From Echinicola rosea (GTDB lineage: Bacteria; Bacteroidota; Bacteroidia; Cytophagales; Cyclobacteriaceae), in NCBI RefSeq assembly GCF_005281475.1, contig NZ_CP040106.1:2136501-2200500 (forward strand): a stretch of 64,000 nucleotides of DNA, read 5' to 3'. Both the position numbers and the translations under genes were made by a program. The notes beneath the pieces are model-generated. The model was not told where the DNA came from. It saw only the letters and a list, made by a program, of their open reading frames with translations, and ran no database searches. Within the stretch, counting starts at the first letter, position 1. Every line of letters starts with the position of its first letter. This document shows, in pieces, positions 26,259-34,674 of the stretch.

Positions 26259-26651
26259 CTAGCAATTATTATAGTCTTCAAGGGACTTGGGATTGGGAAA
26301 ATTATCACTCTCGTCCTCGTCGGGACGTTTGTGGAGGCATTGGAAATCCTTTTCGATCAAGAGGATGTTTTCATAGGATTGACCTTCATGCTGGACATGT
26401 CTAATACTTACCTCATCTGTCGAAGCCCAGGCAAAGGCCAGGGCCTCAGGAAGGATGATCTTCAGGTGGTTGTCTTCAAAAATCGCTTCAACTTCTTGAG
26501 CATTGCCTTCCAAAATCAAACTGTATTCCAATCCAGGCTTATTACGGCCAACCAAGAGGTGCTCGGTGATGGATTTTCCGGCAGCAACTTGCTGTACTTC
26601 CGTTTGGGTAAGGCGTAGTCGAATGGAATTGTTATTGATGCGCAGTTTCAT
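26259..26651 (-). CDS. Small protein of the nitrate operon (DUF7009-like)
   Basis: 130 residues, soluble, beta-rich at the N-terminus (MKLRINNNSIRLRLTQTEV) with an acidic C-terminus. I believe it belongs to the group called DUF7009, but this is from memory. It starts 9 bp after the rubredoxin-fusion gene, so the two are almost certainly cotranslated and may act together in nitrate assimilation. No catalytic motif is visible. Confidence 0.6.
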   Translation of the reverse strand: MKLRINNNSIRLRLTQTEVQQVAAGKSITEHLLVGRNKPGLEYSLILEGNAQEVEAIFEDNHLKIILPEALAFAWASTDEVSIRHVQHEGQSYENILLIEKDFQCLHKRPDEDESDNFPNPKSLEDYNNC

Positions 26652-26660
26652 AAATTAATT

Positions 26661-28094
26661 TTATTTATGGATAAGCTTAAAGGCGGATTTTGGACTTTCG
26701 CAGACCGAACAGCAATAGCTACTGGGAAGTTTCATGAAGGAAGTGCCCGCTGGGATTTCTGCTTCTTGGTCCCCGTACTTTTCATCGTAGATGGTCAGGC
26801 AATTGGCACATTGGTACTTCCGGTGCGGGCGTTGGGTTTTTTCTTTTTCGACCTCACCGCTTTCTTCTTGGCTTTTTTGTGCTTCCAGCTGATCATAATA
26901 TTTATAACTAAGCTCGATCAATAGCGGTGGGATGGTGTCCAAAGGTACTTTTTTGGCATAATAGAAATATTCCGAAAGGTTAGGATTAAAGTCCTTGGAG
27001 TATTGGATATTAAAGGTGTCCGGTTCAGATTCCTGTTCTTTTTTTGCCTTTTCGATGGCCACGGAAGTGAACAAGGCCATGTGTTTGGTCTTGACAGAAA
27101 AACTCAGTCCATAAGTACTGATATCCTGTTTGTCGAGTGCCCTGACCAGGTAATTTTTGATGTCCAAGGCCTCTTCGTCGAGCACCGGAAGGTGCCAGTT
27201 GAGTTCGAGGGAACTGTGCCGGATATTGATTCCAAACTTGCCCAAGAGCTTTTCCCAGCTTAGCCGGTCTTTTTCGGCGATTCCCCTGACGATGATGGAT
27301 TTCCACGGAGTGAGTGAAATTTTCCCAATATTAGTGTCAATGCACAGTTGGCAAAGTGCTTTGAGGAAGCTGATTGTAAACTTGTTGTTTCGCCAGTACA
27401 GGCCTAGCCAGTATTTTCCGCCTACGATGCGGTTCATTCCTTCATAGTAAGGGGAGGTGGCCTCGGGATAGTCCAGTTCCTGTTCGAGCGGGCTGGTGTT
27501 TGGAGCGGTGATGCTTTTGGCCTTTTCGTAGATTTCAGGATATTTTAAGCCGCTTTTTACGGGGTTGATTTCCTCGATGACCTTAGCCATTCGTGCAAGA
27601 TCGTATCCGTAAATAAGGTCAGGCGCACACCACGGTTTGGCATCGATTTCCGAAAACCTCAGGTACAGGTACCAATAATTATCAAAAGAAGAAGCCACGA
27701 AGTTGATATTTCCGGTAAACAGTGGCACCAAACTCTGAACGGGGTCGGTGATATTGATCTTTAACTTGGGCAGGTAGTCAAATGTGTCCAAGATATAGTG
27801 GTAAGTATGGGAAGCCAGCCAGTGGGTGGTCGGCATTACGTCTAAGGCGGTATAAGACGTTACGATATTATGGAATTCTTCTCCATCGGTATCATAAGCC
27901 GTGTTGATGGCATTGAAAGTCTCTTCCAATGTCTTCAGGTTTTTGTCCTTTACAGGAAAAAGAAGGTCCTGCCTAGAGCCCAGGTGGATATAGTTGGTGC
28001 CAAGTTCATTGGCCGTGTTGATGGTTTTCAGGAAATCACCGGGTGAGATAATACCACCTTTTACGAATACCCTTACTAAGTCCGCTTTTTGCAT
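26661..28094 (-). CDS. Nitrite/sulfite reductase-like protein with C-terminal rubredoxin
   Basis: 477 residues. Residues 1 to about 400 follow the nitrite/sulfite reductase plan: two ferredoxin-like half domains (VKGGIISPGDFLKTINTANELG near the start, a second near 285-345) around LKINITDPVQSLVPLFTGNINF. Yet the CX5C...CX3C cysteines that hold the 4Fe-4S/siroheme pair are absent, so it should not reduce nitrite itself. Residues about 426-477 are a complete rubredoxin (C429-C432, C462-C465, with GTSF and LPSSY). It lies between the nitrate reductase fusion and the small partner. I infer an electron-transfer or scaffold role. Confidence 0.75.
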   Translation of the reverse strand: MQKADLVRVFVKGGIISPGDFLKTINTANELGTNYIHLGSRQDLLFPVKDKNLKTLEETFNAINTAYDTDGEEFHNIVTSYTALDVMPTTHWLASHTYHYILDTFDYLPKLKINITDPVQSLVPLFTGNINFVASSFDNYWYLYLRFSEIDAKPWCAPDLIYGYDLARMAKVIEEINPVKSGLKYPEIYEKAKSITAPNTSPLEQELDYPEATSPYYEGMNRIVGGKYWLGLYWRNNKFTISFLKALCQLCIDTNIGKISLTPWKSIIVRGIAEKDRLSWEKLLGKFGINIRHSSLELNWHLPVLDEEALDIKNYLVRALDKQDISTYGLSFSVKTKHMALFTSVAIEKAKKEQESEPDTFNIQYSKDFNPNLSEYFYYAKKVPLDTIPPLLIELSYKYYDQLEAQKSQEESGEVEKEKTQRPHRKYQCANCLTIYDEKYGDQEAEIPAGTSFMKLPSSYCCSVCESPKSAFKLIHK

Positions 28095-28290
28095 TTTCTG
28101 ATTACTTTATGCTATTGTAAAGTTAAGGTTTAAAAAGGAAAGATTGGCCCATTCCAGCTTGCATTCACCTGCATCAGGTAATTAGGACGTATGTTGTAAT
28201 GGGAAATGGGGAAGCAGCAGCAGTGAGCAAGATGGTGTGTGGTAGTTTTTCAAAGGCTCCACATAGTCGTCCATCATGCTCCTCGGTTGC

Positions 28291-31200
28291 TTATGCTTTG
28301 ACCAATTCCGGTAGTGTTGATTCCAAGATACTCTTTACTTCCGGTTTACAACTCCCACAGCCCAGTCCTGCTCCGGTTTGCTGGCAAAGCTGCCTGAATT
28401 CATGGCAGCCGCCCTGAATGGCTTTGGAGATGTTGCCAGTTCCCACATTGCCACATGAGCACACCATCTCTCCGATCATTTCCTCTTTGGTGGAGTTGCC
28501 CCGCAGTAGTTCTTGTCGCTTTTTGGATAATTCTGTCTTTTCTTCGATCAGGCTCTTGAATTCCGCGAATTCGGATTTGTCTCCCATTAGAATGGCACCT
28601 ACCAATCGATCATTGTGGACAATGCATTTTTTATAATACGTCTGTGCAGTATCGATCAGGAGAATTTCTTCGTATCCTTCGCCGTTGGCGGGGACTTCAG
28701 GGATCCCTATGGAGCAAAGGTCCAGATCGGCAAATTTAAGGATGTTCATCGGGATTGATCCTTTGTACAGGCTGAGGAGATCGCCCGTTATAAAGCGCGC
28801 GGCAATATCGGCTTGCATCTCGGCCGCAGCGGTGATGCCGTTCAGTTTGCCTTTGTGTTCAGCGATTTCACCCATTGCAAAGATAGAAGGATCACTGGTC
28901 TGTAAGTAGTCATTTACCTTAATGCCCCGTCCACAACTAAGTCCGGCAGATTTTGCCAATTCCATGTTGGGTCTGGTGCCGATCGCCAGAACCACAGCGT
29001 TGCACTTGATTTCTTGTCCACTTTTAAGAAGCACATTGACCTCTTTGCCGCTTTCATGGCTGTCCAAGTGTGCGATTTGATTGTTCATGTAGAGTTTGAC
29101 GCCCATTTCCTCTATGCGTTCACGCAACAACGAGCTGGCCATAGGGTCCAGTTGCCGCTCCATTAATCGGGATCCAAGTTGTACGATGGTCACGCCGACA
29201 TTGATTTCCCGAAGTGCTGCGGCCAATTCCAGCCCCAATAAACCACCTCCGGCGATCAGGACATCCCCTTCGTAATTGAGGTATTCTTTAAGTTTGTCCG
29301 CATCGTGACGACTTCTCATGGTGAATGTCCCCGGCAGATGCATCGGCATATCTGGCGGAATGAATGCCCTGCTGCCCGTCGCCAAGATCAAGGTGTCATA
29401 GTGGTGGACACGCCCTTTTTCGTCTGTGACCGTTTTATTGGATCGGTCGATAGATTCAATGCCATTTTCCACGTATAGTTGGATGTTCAGCTTTTCCATT
29501 TCGGAAAGCGACTTGAATTTTAGCAGGTCTTCCCAGACTTTGTGGCGGTTGACATAGTCGGGTAGGAGTACACGGTTATAGAAGGGGTGTTTTTCTTTGG
29601 AGAAAACATGGATATCATCCCCTTGGTTAAATTCCCTGTAGGTATTGATAAAACGGTATGCGGCAGCACCTGCACCCACAATGACGATTTTTTGCCTCGG
29701 TTTGACATACTTGGCCACCTGGACAGTCGAAAACTTAAAGTCCGGCTGCTTCGATACCGGATCAATACCGTTTCCGGTCAGGTTGTTGGTACGTGAAAAA
29801 TCACTTTGCAATATTTTGCCCCAGTGCATGGGGAGGAATACGACGCCTTTTTTGATCTTGTCTGTCACTTGTGCGTGCACGCGCACTTCCCCGCGCTTAC
29901 CGGAGATCAATACCGTTTGGCCATCTTTGATGTTTCTGGAGGCGGCATCTTTGGGGTGGATCTCAAGAAAGGGACTAGGGATATGTTTGTTTAGCTTGGC
30001 TACTTTTCCCGTACGGGTCATGGTGTGCCACTGGTCCCTGATCCTTCCCGTCGTCAGGATCAATGGATAGTCGTCAGAAGGGAGTTCGGTTTGGTTTTTC
30101 GGGCCATTGGCAAGAATCTGCGCTCGACCGTTTGGAGTGTAGAATTTCCTGTCGGTAAATAGCCTGGCAGTTCCGCCTTTGCTCTTATCCGTAAATGGCC
30201 ATTGGACGGTGCCGTTGGATTTGAGGTAATCATAATCCAGACCCGAAATATCTATATTAGTGCCTTTGGTCAATTGACAGTATTCGGCGTACACTTCCTC
30301 CATACTGTCAAAATCAAAACCACTGTAGTTCATTTTTTTTGCAAAGCGCAACAGGATTTCTGCGTCTGGTAATGCTTCACCGGGGGCATCGGTAAACTTG
30401 TTGAGGTAACTGATGCGGCGTTCGGAATTGGTCATGGTACCTTCTTTTTCTCCCCAGCCAGCAGCTGGAAGGACAAGGTCAGCATATGGAATGGCCTCTG
30501 CTTTGGCAGAAATGTCTTGGACGACTACAAATTTTGCTTTTTTCATGGCCGCTTCCACCCGTCGGGCATCTGGCATGCTGACCAACGGATTGGTACAGAT
30601 GATCCAGAGCGCCTTGATCGAGCCATCTTCCAGTCCTTCAAAGATCTGAGTGGCCGTTTTTCCAGGTTGGTCTGGTAGGCTGTCCACCCCCCAGAAGTCA
30701 GCGACTTCTTCTCGGTGTTCAGGGTTGAGCAGGTTACGGTGGGAAGCCAACAAAGTGGCCATTCCGCCTACTTCACGGCCGCCCATGGCGTTGGGTTGAC
30801 CGGTAAGGCTAAAAGGCCCCGAGCCAGGCTTGCCTATATGTCCTGTGATCAGGTTCAGGTCAATTAGTGCGAGGTTTTTATTGACCCCTTCTGCGCTTTG
30901 GTTGAGTCCCATGGCCCAGAGTGAGAGGAATCCCTTGGCATCGCCTATGTAGGATGCTGCTAACTTGATGTCCTCTTCAGGGACTCCACAGGTGGCCGCG
31001 GCTGATTCCAAGGAGGTTTCCATTACCAGTTCTTTATAGGCTTCGAAGCCGTCGGAATGGTTTTGGATGAAATCCATGTCAATGTCCCCGTTTTCGATCA
31101 AGCAACGGCCAATGGCCAAGTAGAGCGTTTCGTCTGTACCAGGATTTAGCTGAAGGTGAAGGTCCGCAAGTGAGCAGCTTTGCGTCACCCGTGGATCCAC

Positions 31201-31812
31201 GACGATGATTTTAGTGTCGGGATTTTCTTCTTTGTGCTTCTCAACCCTTCTCCAGAGAATGGGGTGGCACCAAGCGGGGTTGGCACCGGCCACCAGAAAG
31301 CAATCTGCTAATTCGATGTCTTCATAGGCAATGGGTACACTGTCCTCGCCTAATGTTTTGATATACCCCATCACCGCTGAGCTCATGCAAAGCCGGGAGT
31401 TGGTGTCGATATTGTTGGTCTTTAGGTAGCCTTTTGTAAGCTTGTTGACCAAGTAGTATTCTTCTGTCAGGCATTGGCCGGAGACATAGAAAGCGACCGC
31501 ATCCGGTCCGTGTTTTTTGATGATTGACTTGAAAACGGCAGCCGCGCGATCAAGGCCCGTGTCCCAATCCACTCGTTCAAGTGGATGGGATTTGCCCCAG
31601 CGCATTTGAGGATACTGCAGTCGGTCAGATTTGTCCTCGACCACGTAATGCAGGTTCATGCCTTTGGAGCATAGCATTCCACGGTTGACAGGGTGGTTGG
31701 GATCGCCTTCTACAGTGGTCCTTCCTTTATTGTCTTTGTTGACAATGATCCCGCAACCTACTCCGCAGTAAGAACAAGTACTTTTATAGCTTTCAGGTTT
31801 CGCCGTTGACAT
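28291..31812 (-). CDS. nasA: Assimilatory nitrate reductase fused to NirB-like flavoprotein
   Basis: 1173 residues. Residues 1 to about 690 form a molybdopterin (bis-MGD) nitrate reductase of the NasA/NarB type: 4Fe-4S cysteines C13, C16, C20 and C48, RGMLCSKG, and the C-terminal molydop-binding domain (LTTGRIRDQWHTMTRTGK). Residues about 705-1110 are an FAD/NAD-binding oxidoreductase like the N-half of NirB (VIVGAGAAAYRF). Residues about 1115-1170 are a BFD [2Fe-2S] domain (CSCGNV...CGSC). The fusion probably carries electrons from NAD(P)H to the Mo centre within one chain. It follows the transporter by 18 bp. Confidence 0.92.
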   Translation of the reverse strand: MSTAKPESYKSTCSYCGVGCGIIVNKDNKGRTTVEGDPNHPVNRGMLCSKGMNLHYVVEDKSDRLQYPQMRWGKSHPLERVDWDTGLDRAAAVFKSIIKKHGPDAVAFYVSGQCLTEEYYLVNKLTKGYLKTNNIDTNSRLCMSSAVMGYIKTLGEDSVPIAYEDIELADCFLVAGANPAWCHPILWRRVEKHKEENPDTKIIVVDPRVTQSCSLADLHLQLNPGTDETLYLAIGRCLIENGDIDMDFIQNHSDGFEAYKELVMETSLESAAATCGVPEEDIKLAASYIGDAKGFLSLWAMGLNQSAEGVNKNLALIDLNLITGHIGKPGSGPFSLTGQPNAMGGREVGGMATLLASHRNLLNPEHREEVADFWGVDSLPDQPGKTATQIFEGLEDGSIKALWIICTNPLVSMPDARRVEAAMKKAKFVVVQDISAKAEAIPYADLVLPAAGWGEKEGTMTNSERRISYLNKFTDAPGEALPDAEILLRFAKKMNYSGFDFDSMEEVYAEYCQLTKGTNIDISGLDYDYLKSNGTVQWPFTDKSKGGTARLFTDRKFYTPNGRAQILANGPKNQTELPSDDYPLILTTGRIRDQWHTMTRTGKVAKLNKHIPSPFLEIHPKDAASRNIKDGQTVLISGKRGEVRVHAQVTDKIKKGVVFLPMHWGKILQSDFSRTNNLTGNGIDPVSKQPDFKFSTVQVAKYVKPRQKIVIVGAGAAAYRFINTYREFNQGDDIHVFSKEKHPFYNRVLLPDYVNRHKVWEDLLKFKSLSEMEKLNIQLYVENGIESIDRSNKTVTDEKGRVHHYDTLILATGSRAFIPPDMPMHLPGTFTMRSRHDADKLKEYLNYEGDVLIAGGGLLGLELAAALREINVGVTIVQLGSRLMERQLDPMASSLLRERIEEMGVKLYMNNQIAHLDSHESGKEVNVLLKSGQEIKCNAVVLAIGTRPNMELAKSAGLSCGRGIKVNDYLQTSDPSIFAMGEIAEHKGKLNGITAAAEMQADIAARFITGDLLSLYKGSIPMNILKFADLDLCSIGIPEVPANGEGYEEILLIDTAQTYYKKCIVHNDRLVGAILMGDKSEFAEFKSLIEEKTELSKKRQELLRGNSTKEEMIGEMVCSCGNVGTGNISKAIQGGCHEFRQLCQQTGAGLGCGSCKPEVKSILESTLPELVKA

Positions 31813-31830
31813 GGGATAGATGAGTTTACG

Positions 31831-33186
31831 TTAGCTTTTTACGTATTCGGGCTGAAGGTTTTTCTCGGAAAGTGATGCATCCATTTCAATTTTGGCAGCT
31901 TTTTCATCTTCAGAGGAAAACCGCACTAGTAAGGAAACCGCACTGATGGCCGTTACCGAGATGCCTAGGATGGTCAGGGCCTCCCCATAGGAAATGCCCT
32001 CCATTTTGAAGAGAAATCCGGCAAATACCGCCCCTGCATTTCCTCCAGCACCTACGATTCCGGAAATGGTGCCGATGGCTTTTTTATTGACAAATGGCAC
32101 AACCGAGAAAGTAGCACCTTCTGCCATCTGGACGAATAAGCTGAAAAGAATCATGGTGCCGATGGCCAGAGGCAATACGGTCATCTGAGCAAAGAGCGTC
32201 AGTGCAAGCCCTTCTACCAAGAGTACAGCTCCGAGAAACCCAACACGACCCTTGAGTCCCCATTTGATGCCGGCCTTGTCACCAAACATTCCCCCTACAG
32301 AGCGGGCAAATAAGTTCATTACACCAAAAAGACCGGCTATCAGACCTGCCGTTTTCAGGTCTAGTTGGAAGAAATCATGATAATAAATGGCCGCTACGTT
32401 ATTAATGGTCAGTTCAATGCCAAAACAAGCACCATAGATCAGGAACAACGCCCAGACACGGTGATCGGAAATGGCCGCTTTGAAGGCACCTTGGCCGTCG
32501 GCTTTTTTCTTTTTCTTATAATCCAGGTCTGCTTTGCTCAAGTCACTGATGTTTCCCTCTGGAAAGTCTGTTGTCCACTTGTAATAGGCAATTCCTGTAA
32601 AGATCATGGCGATGCCCGGTACGATCATGGCATATCGCCATGCCTGGGCATCCAAGTAGCCGAGTGATACAAAAAGCCCAAAAATCAATGGCATGACCAT
32701 CTGTGTCACACCACCGCCCATGTTTCCCCAGCCTGCAGAAGTGGCATTGGCAGTGCCCACGCAATTTGGTGCAAACATTACAGAAGTATGGTACTGGGTG
32801 ATGACAAAGGATGAACCGATCACCCCAATGGCCAACCTGAAAAGCAAAAAGGATTCATAACTGTTGCTGAGCCCGATTAGCATCACTGGTATGGAACCTA
32901 AGATCAGGAGGTACGTGTAAGTGATCCTTGGCCCAATGCGATCAACTAGCCAGCCGATCATAAGCCTAGCGATGACAGTGATCGATACAGAAGCGATAAT
33001 GATGTTACCGATCTGTGATTTGGTCAGGTCCAGTTCGTCTCTCACCACGGTCATCAATGGCGCGACACCGAACCAGCCGAAGAAGCATAAAAAGAAGGCA
33101 AACCAAGAAAGGTGAAATGCCCGCATTTGCGGAGTTTTAAAATCCAGCAATCTAATGGATGTGGCTTTTTTTGCTGCTTGTTTCAT
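31831..33186 (-). CDS. narK: Nitrate/nitrite transporter (NNP-type MFS)
   Basis: 451 residues, about 12 transmembrane helices. The nitrate signature GWGNMGGGVTQ is in helix 5 (near 151-161); helix 2 region has MIGWLVDRIGPR. The first charged residues are followed by FHLSWFAFFLCFFGWFGVAPL, typical of NarK/NasA/NrtP proteins. It imports nitrate for the reductase encoded next. A role in nitrite export cannot be excluded. First gene of the operon narK-nasA-rubredoxin fusion-small protein. Confidence 0.92.
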   Translation of the reverse strand: MKQAAKKATSIRLLDFKTPQMRAFHLSWFAFFLCFFGWFGVAPLMTVVRDELDLTKSQIGNIIIASVSITVIARLMIGWLVDRIGPRITYTYLLILGSIPVMLIGLSNSYESFLLFRLAIGVIGSSFVITQYHTSVMFAPNCVGTANATSAGWGNMGGGVTQMVMPLIFGLFVSLGYLDAQAWRYAMIVPGIAMIFTGIAYYKWTTDFPEGNISDLSKADLDYKKKKKADGQGAFKAAISDHRVWALFLIYGACFGIELTINNVAAIYYHDFFQLDLKTAGLIAGLFGVMNLFARSVGGMFGDKAGIKWGLKGRVGFLGAVLLVEGLALTLFAQMTVLPLAIGTMILFSLFVQMAEGATFSVVPFVNKKAIGTISGIVGAGGNAGAVFAGFLFKMEGISYGEALTILGISVTAISAVSLLVRFSSEDEKAAKIEMDASLSEKNLQPEYVKS

Positions 33187-33508
33187 GATATTGTTGGTTA
33201 ATCGTTGGACATCTGATTTGGATGGGGGTTTGAAGTTGATTTCAAGTTGAAACGGTAGCCGAGCCGTTTGCCCGGCGTCCCGTTCCAGAGCAGAGAACTA
33301 TTTTAACTTTAATGGCGATAGTTGGTCGGTCGAAAGGCGGAAGTAAGCCAACCTGAAGAGAAGTTTGTTTCCTGCATTTCCTCAACTGTCCGAAACTGTT
33401 CTTCATATAGGTCGGTCTTGCCTCATCACCTCTCTTTGCTCAACCTTTATTCTACTCAGTAGCACTTCTGATGAAGTGTATTGTTGTCTTTACGATAATC
33501 AGCAATTT

Positions 33509-33769
33509 TACGTAATTGATGTTTGCTGAAATCCAAATGGTTATTTGAGGCTAAAGTCCATGACTATTTTAAGCTATTTTTTAGTGCCAAAGCACATAGA
33601 AAGGTATTGTGGCGCATTCCTTTTACGTATTTCAATACCTTGTCTATGTGTTTAGCTGCTAGTGGATTAAAATTTTAATGTGCTACTAACAAGTGCTAAG
33701 GTAAGTAATAATTTTTAAAATACGTATAAGTACGTAAAAATATTTACGTAAAAACTCGTGTTTTACGTA
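33509..33769. promoter_or_regulatory. Cluster of six TACGTA sites in narK region
   Basis: TACGTA occurs at 33509, 33624, 33721, 33731, 33745 and 33764. The 33721/33731 pair has the same 10-bp spacing as the moaD and cobA/nirB pairs (TACGTAtaagTACGTA). By chance a hexamer is expected once in roughly 4 kb. Position suggests a major binding region of the nitrate regulator, for narK and possibly also for DUF2461 to the right. Confidence 0.6.
33593..33650. repeat. Long hairpin in narK upstream region
   Basis: CACATAGAAAGGTATTG (33593-33609) pairs with CAATACCTTGTCTATGTG (33633-33650): 17 base pairs with one bulged base and a 23-base loop that contains a TACGTA site. No T-run follows on either strand, so it is not a standard terminator. 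Confidence 0.7.
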
Positions 33770-33907
33770 AAACACAAAGCAATGGGTGTTTCTAAAACCG
33801 TCCCTGCTATGGTTATAATTCCTCGTAAGCTTTTCGCTCAAATCCTAAACTGCCCACGTGAAAAATACTAACTTGTGATAGTTTTGGTAGGGATAAAACT
33901 CAAAGAA

Positions 33908-34588
33908 ATGAATAAGGACACATTGCAATTTTTGGTAGCATTGGCGGAAAATAACAGCAAAGAGTGGATGGATGCCAATCGGGAGTGGTATCAAAGTATT
34001 CGAAAAGGTTTTCTGGAGACGGTAGGAACTTTATTGGAAGAGCTGAAAAAGGTGGAGCCAGGGTTGGAAGGCCTTCGGCCAAAAGACTGTGTGTTTCGAC
34101 AAAATCGGGATATCCGTTTTAGTGCCAACAAAGCTCCATATAAAAATAATATGGGGGGCTATTTTTCTCCAGGCGGGAAAAAATCCCTTGGTCCTGGATA
34201 TTATCTGCACATACAGCCTGGCGAGTCATTTTTGGCTGGAGGAATCTGGATGCCTGCAGCTGAGGAGCTGAAAAAAATAAGACAGGAAATTGACTATGCG
34301 GGAGATGAATTAAAAGCGGTCATTGAGCAGCCTGCATTCAAGTCTTCATTTGGGGAGATCCATGGAGAACGGCTGAAAACCTCTCCGCGGGATTATAGTA
34401 CGGATCATCCGCATATCGACCTGTTGCGACTGAAGAGTTTTGTGGTGACCCATCCCTTGACCGACGAGGAAGTGTTGTCTGATCGCTTGGTGGAGACTTG
34501 TCTTGGTTATTATTTCAAAATGAAAAATTTTCATGCTTTTCTAGCCCGTGCAGTTGATGATGCTGAGAGTGGGGAAGGCATTATTTGA
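33908..34588 (+). CDS. DUF2461 family protein
   Basis: 226 residues when started at ATG 33908 (MNKDTLQFL), which fits the family better than the upstream in-frame ATG at 33875. Motifs: LAENNSKEWMDANREWY at the N-terminus, FRQNRDIRFSANKAPYKNNMGGYFSPGGK near 70-95, and GPGYYLHIQPGESFLAGGIWMP near 100-120. Soluble, function unknown. It is divergent from the nitrate transporter and shares the long control region. Confidence 0.85.
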   Translation: MNKDTLQFLVALAENNSKEWMDANREWYQSIRKGFLETVGTLLEELKKVEPGLEGLRPKDCVFRQNRDIRFSANKAPYKNNMGGYFSPGGKKSLGPGYYLHIQPGESFLAGGIWMPAAEELKKIRQEIDYAGDELKAVIEQPAFKSSFGEIHGERLKTSPRDYSTDHPHIDLLRLKSFVVTHPLTDEEVLSDRLVETCLGYYFKMKNFHAFLARAVDDAESGEGII

Positions 34589-34674
34589 GATGTGAGACAT
34601 TCATATGCTGAGTTGAGATCCTTCTCCACCCTCTTTATGGCCTAGGAGCAATTGGGGTTTTTCCTAATTGTCGA

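Larger units (their letters stand above)
33187..33907. other. 720-bp control region between narK and DUF2461
   Basis: No gene seen. It contains six TACGTA sites between 33509 and 33769 and a long hairpin at 33593-33650, described separately. If the narK promoter lies among these sites, the narK transcript has a leader of several hundred bases. The first 120 bases upstream of narK hold no site. Confidence 0.55.
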
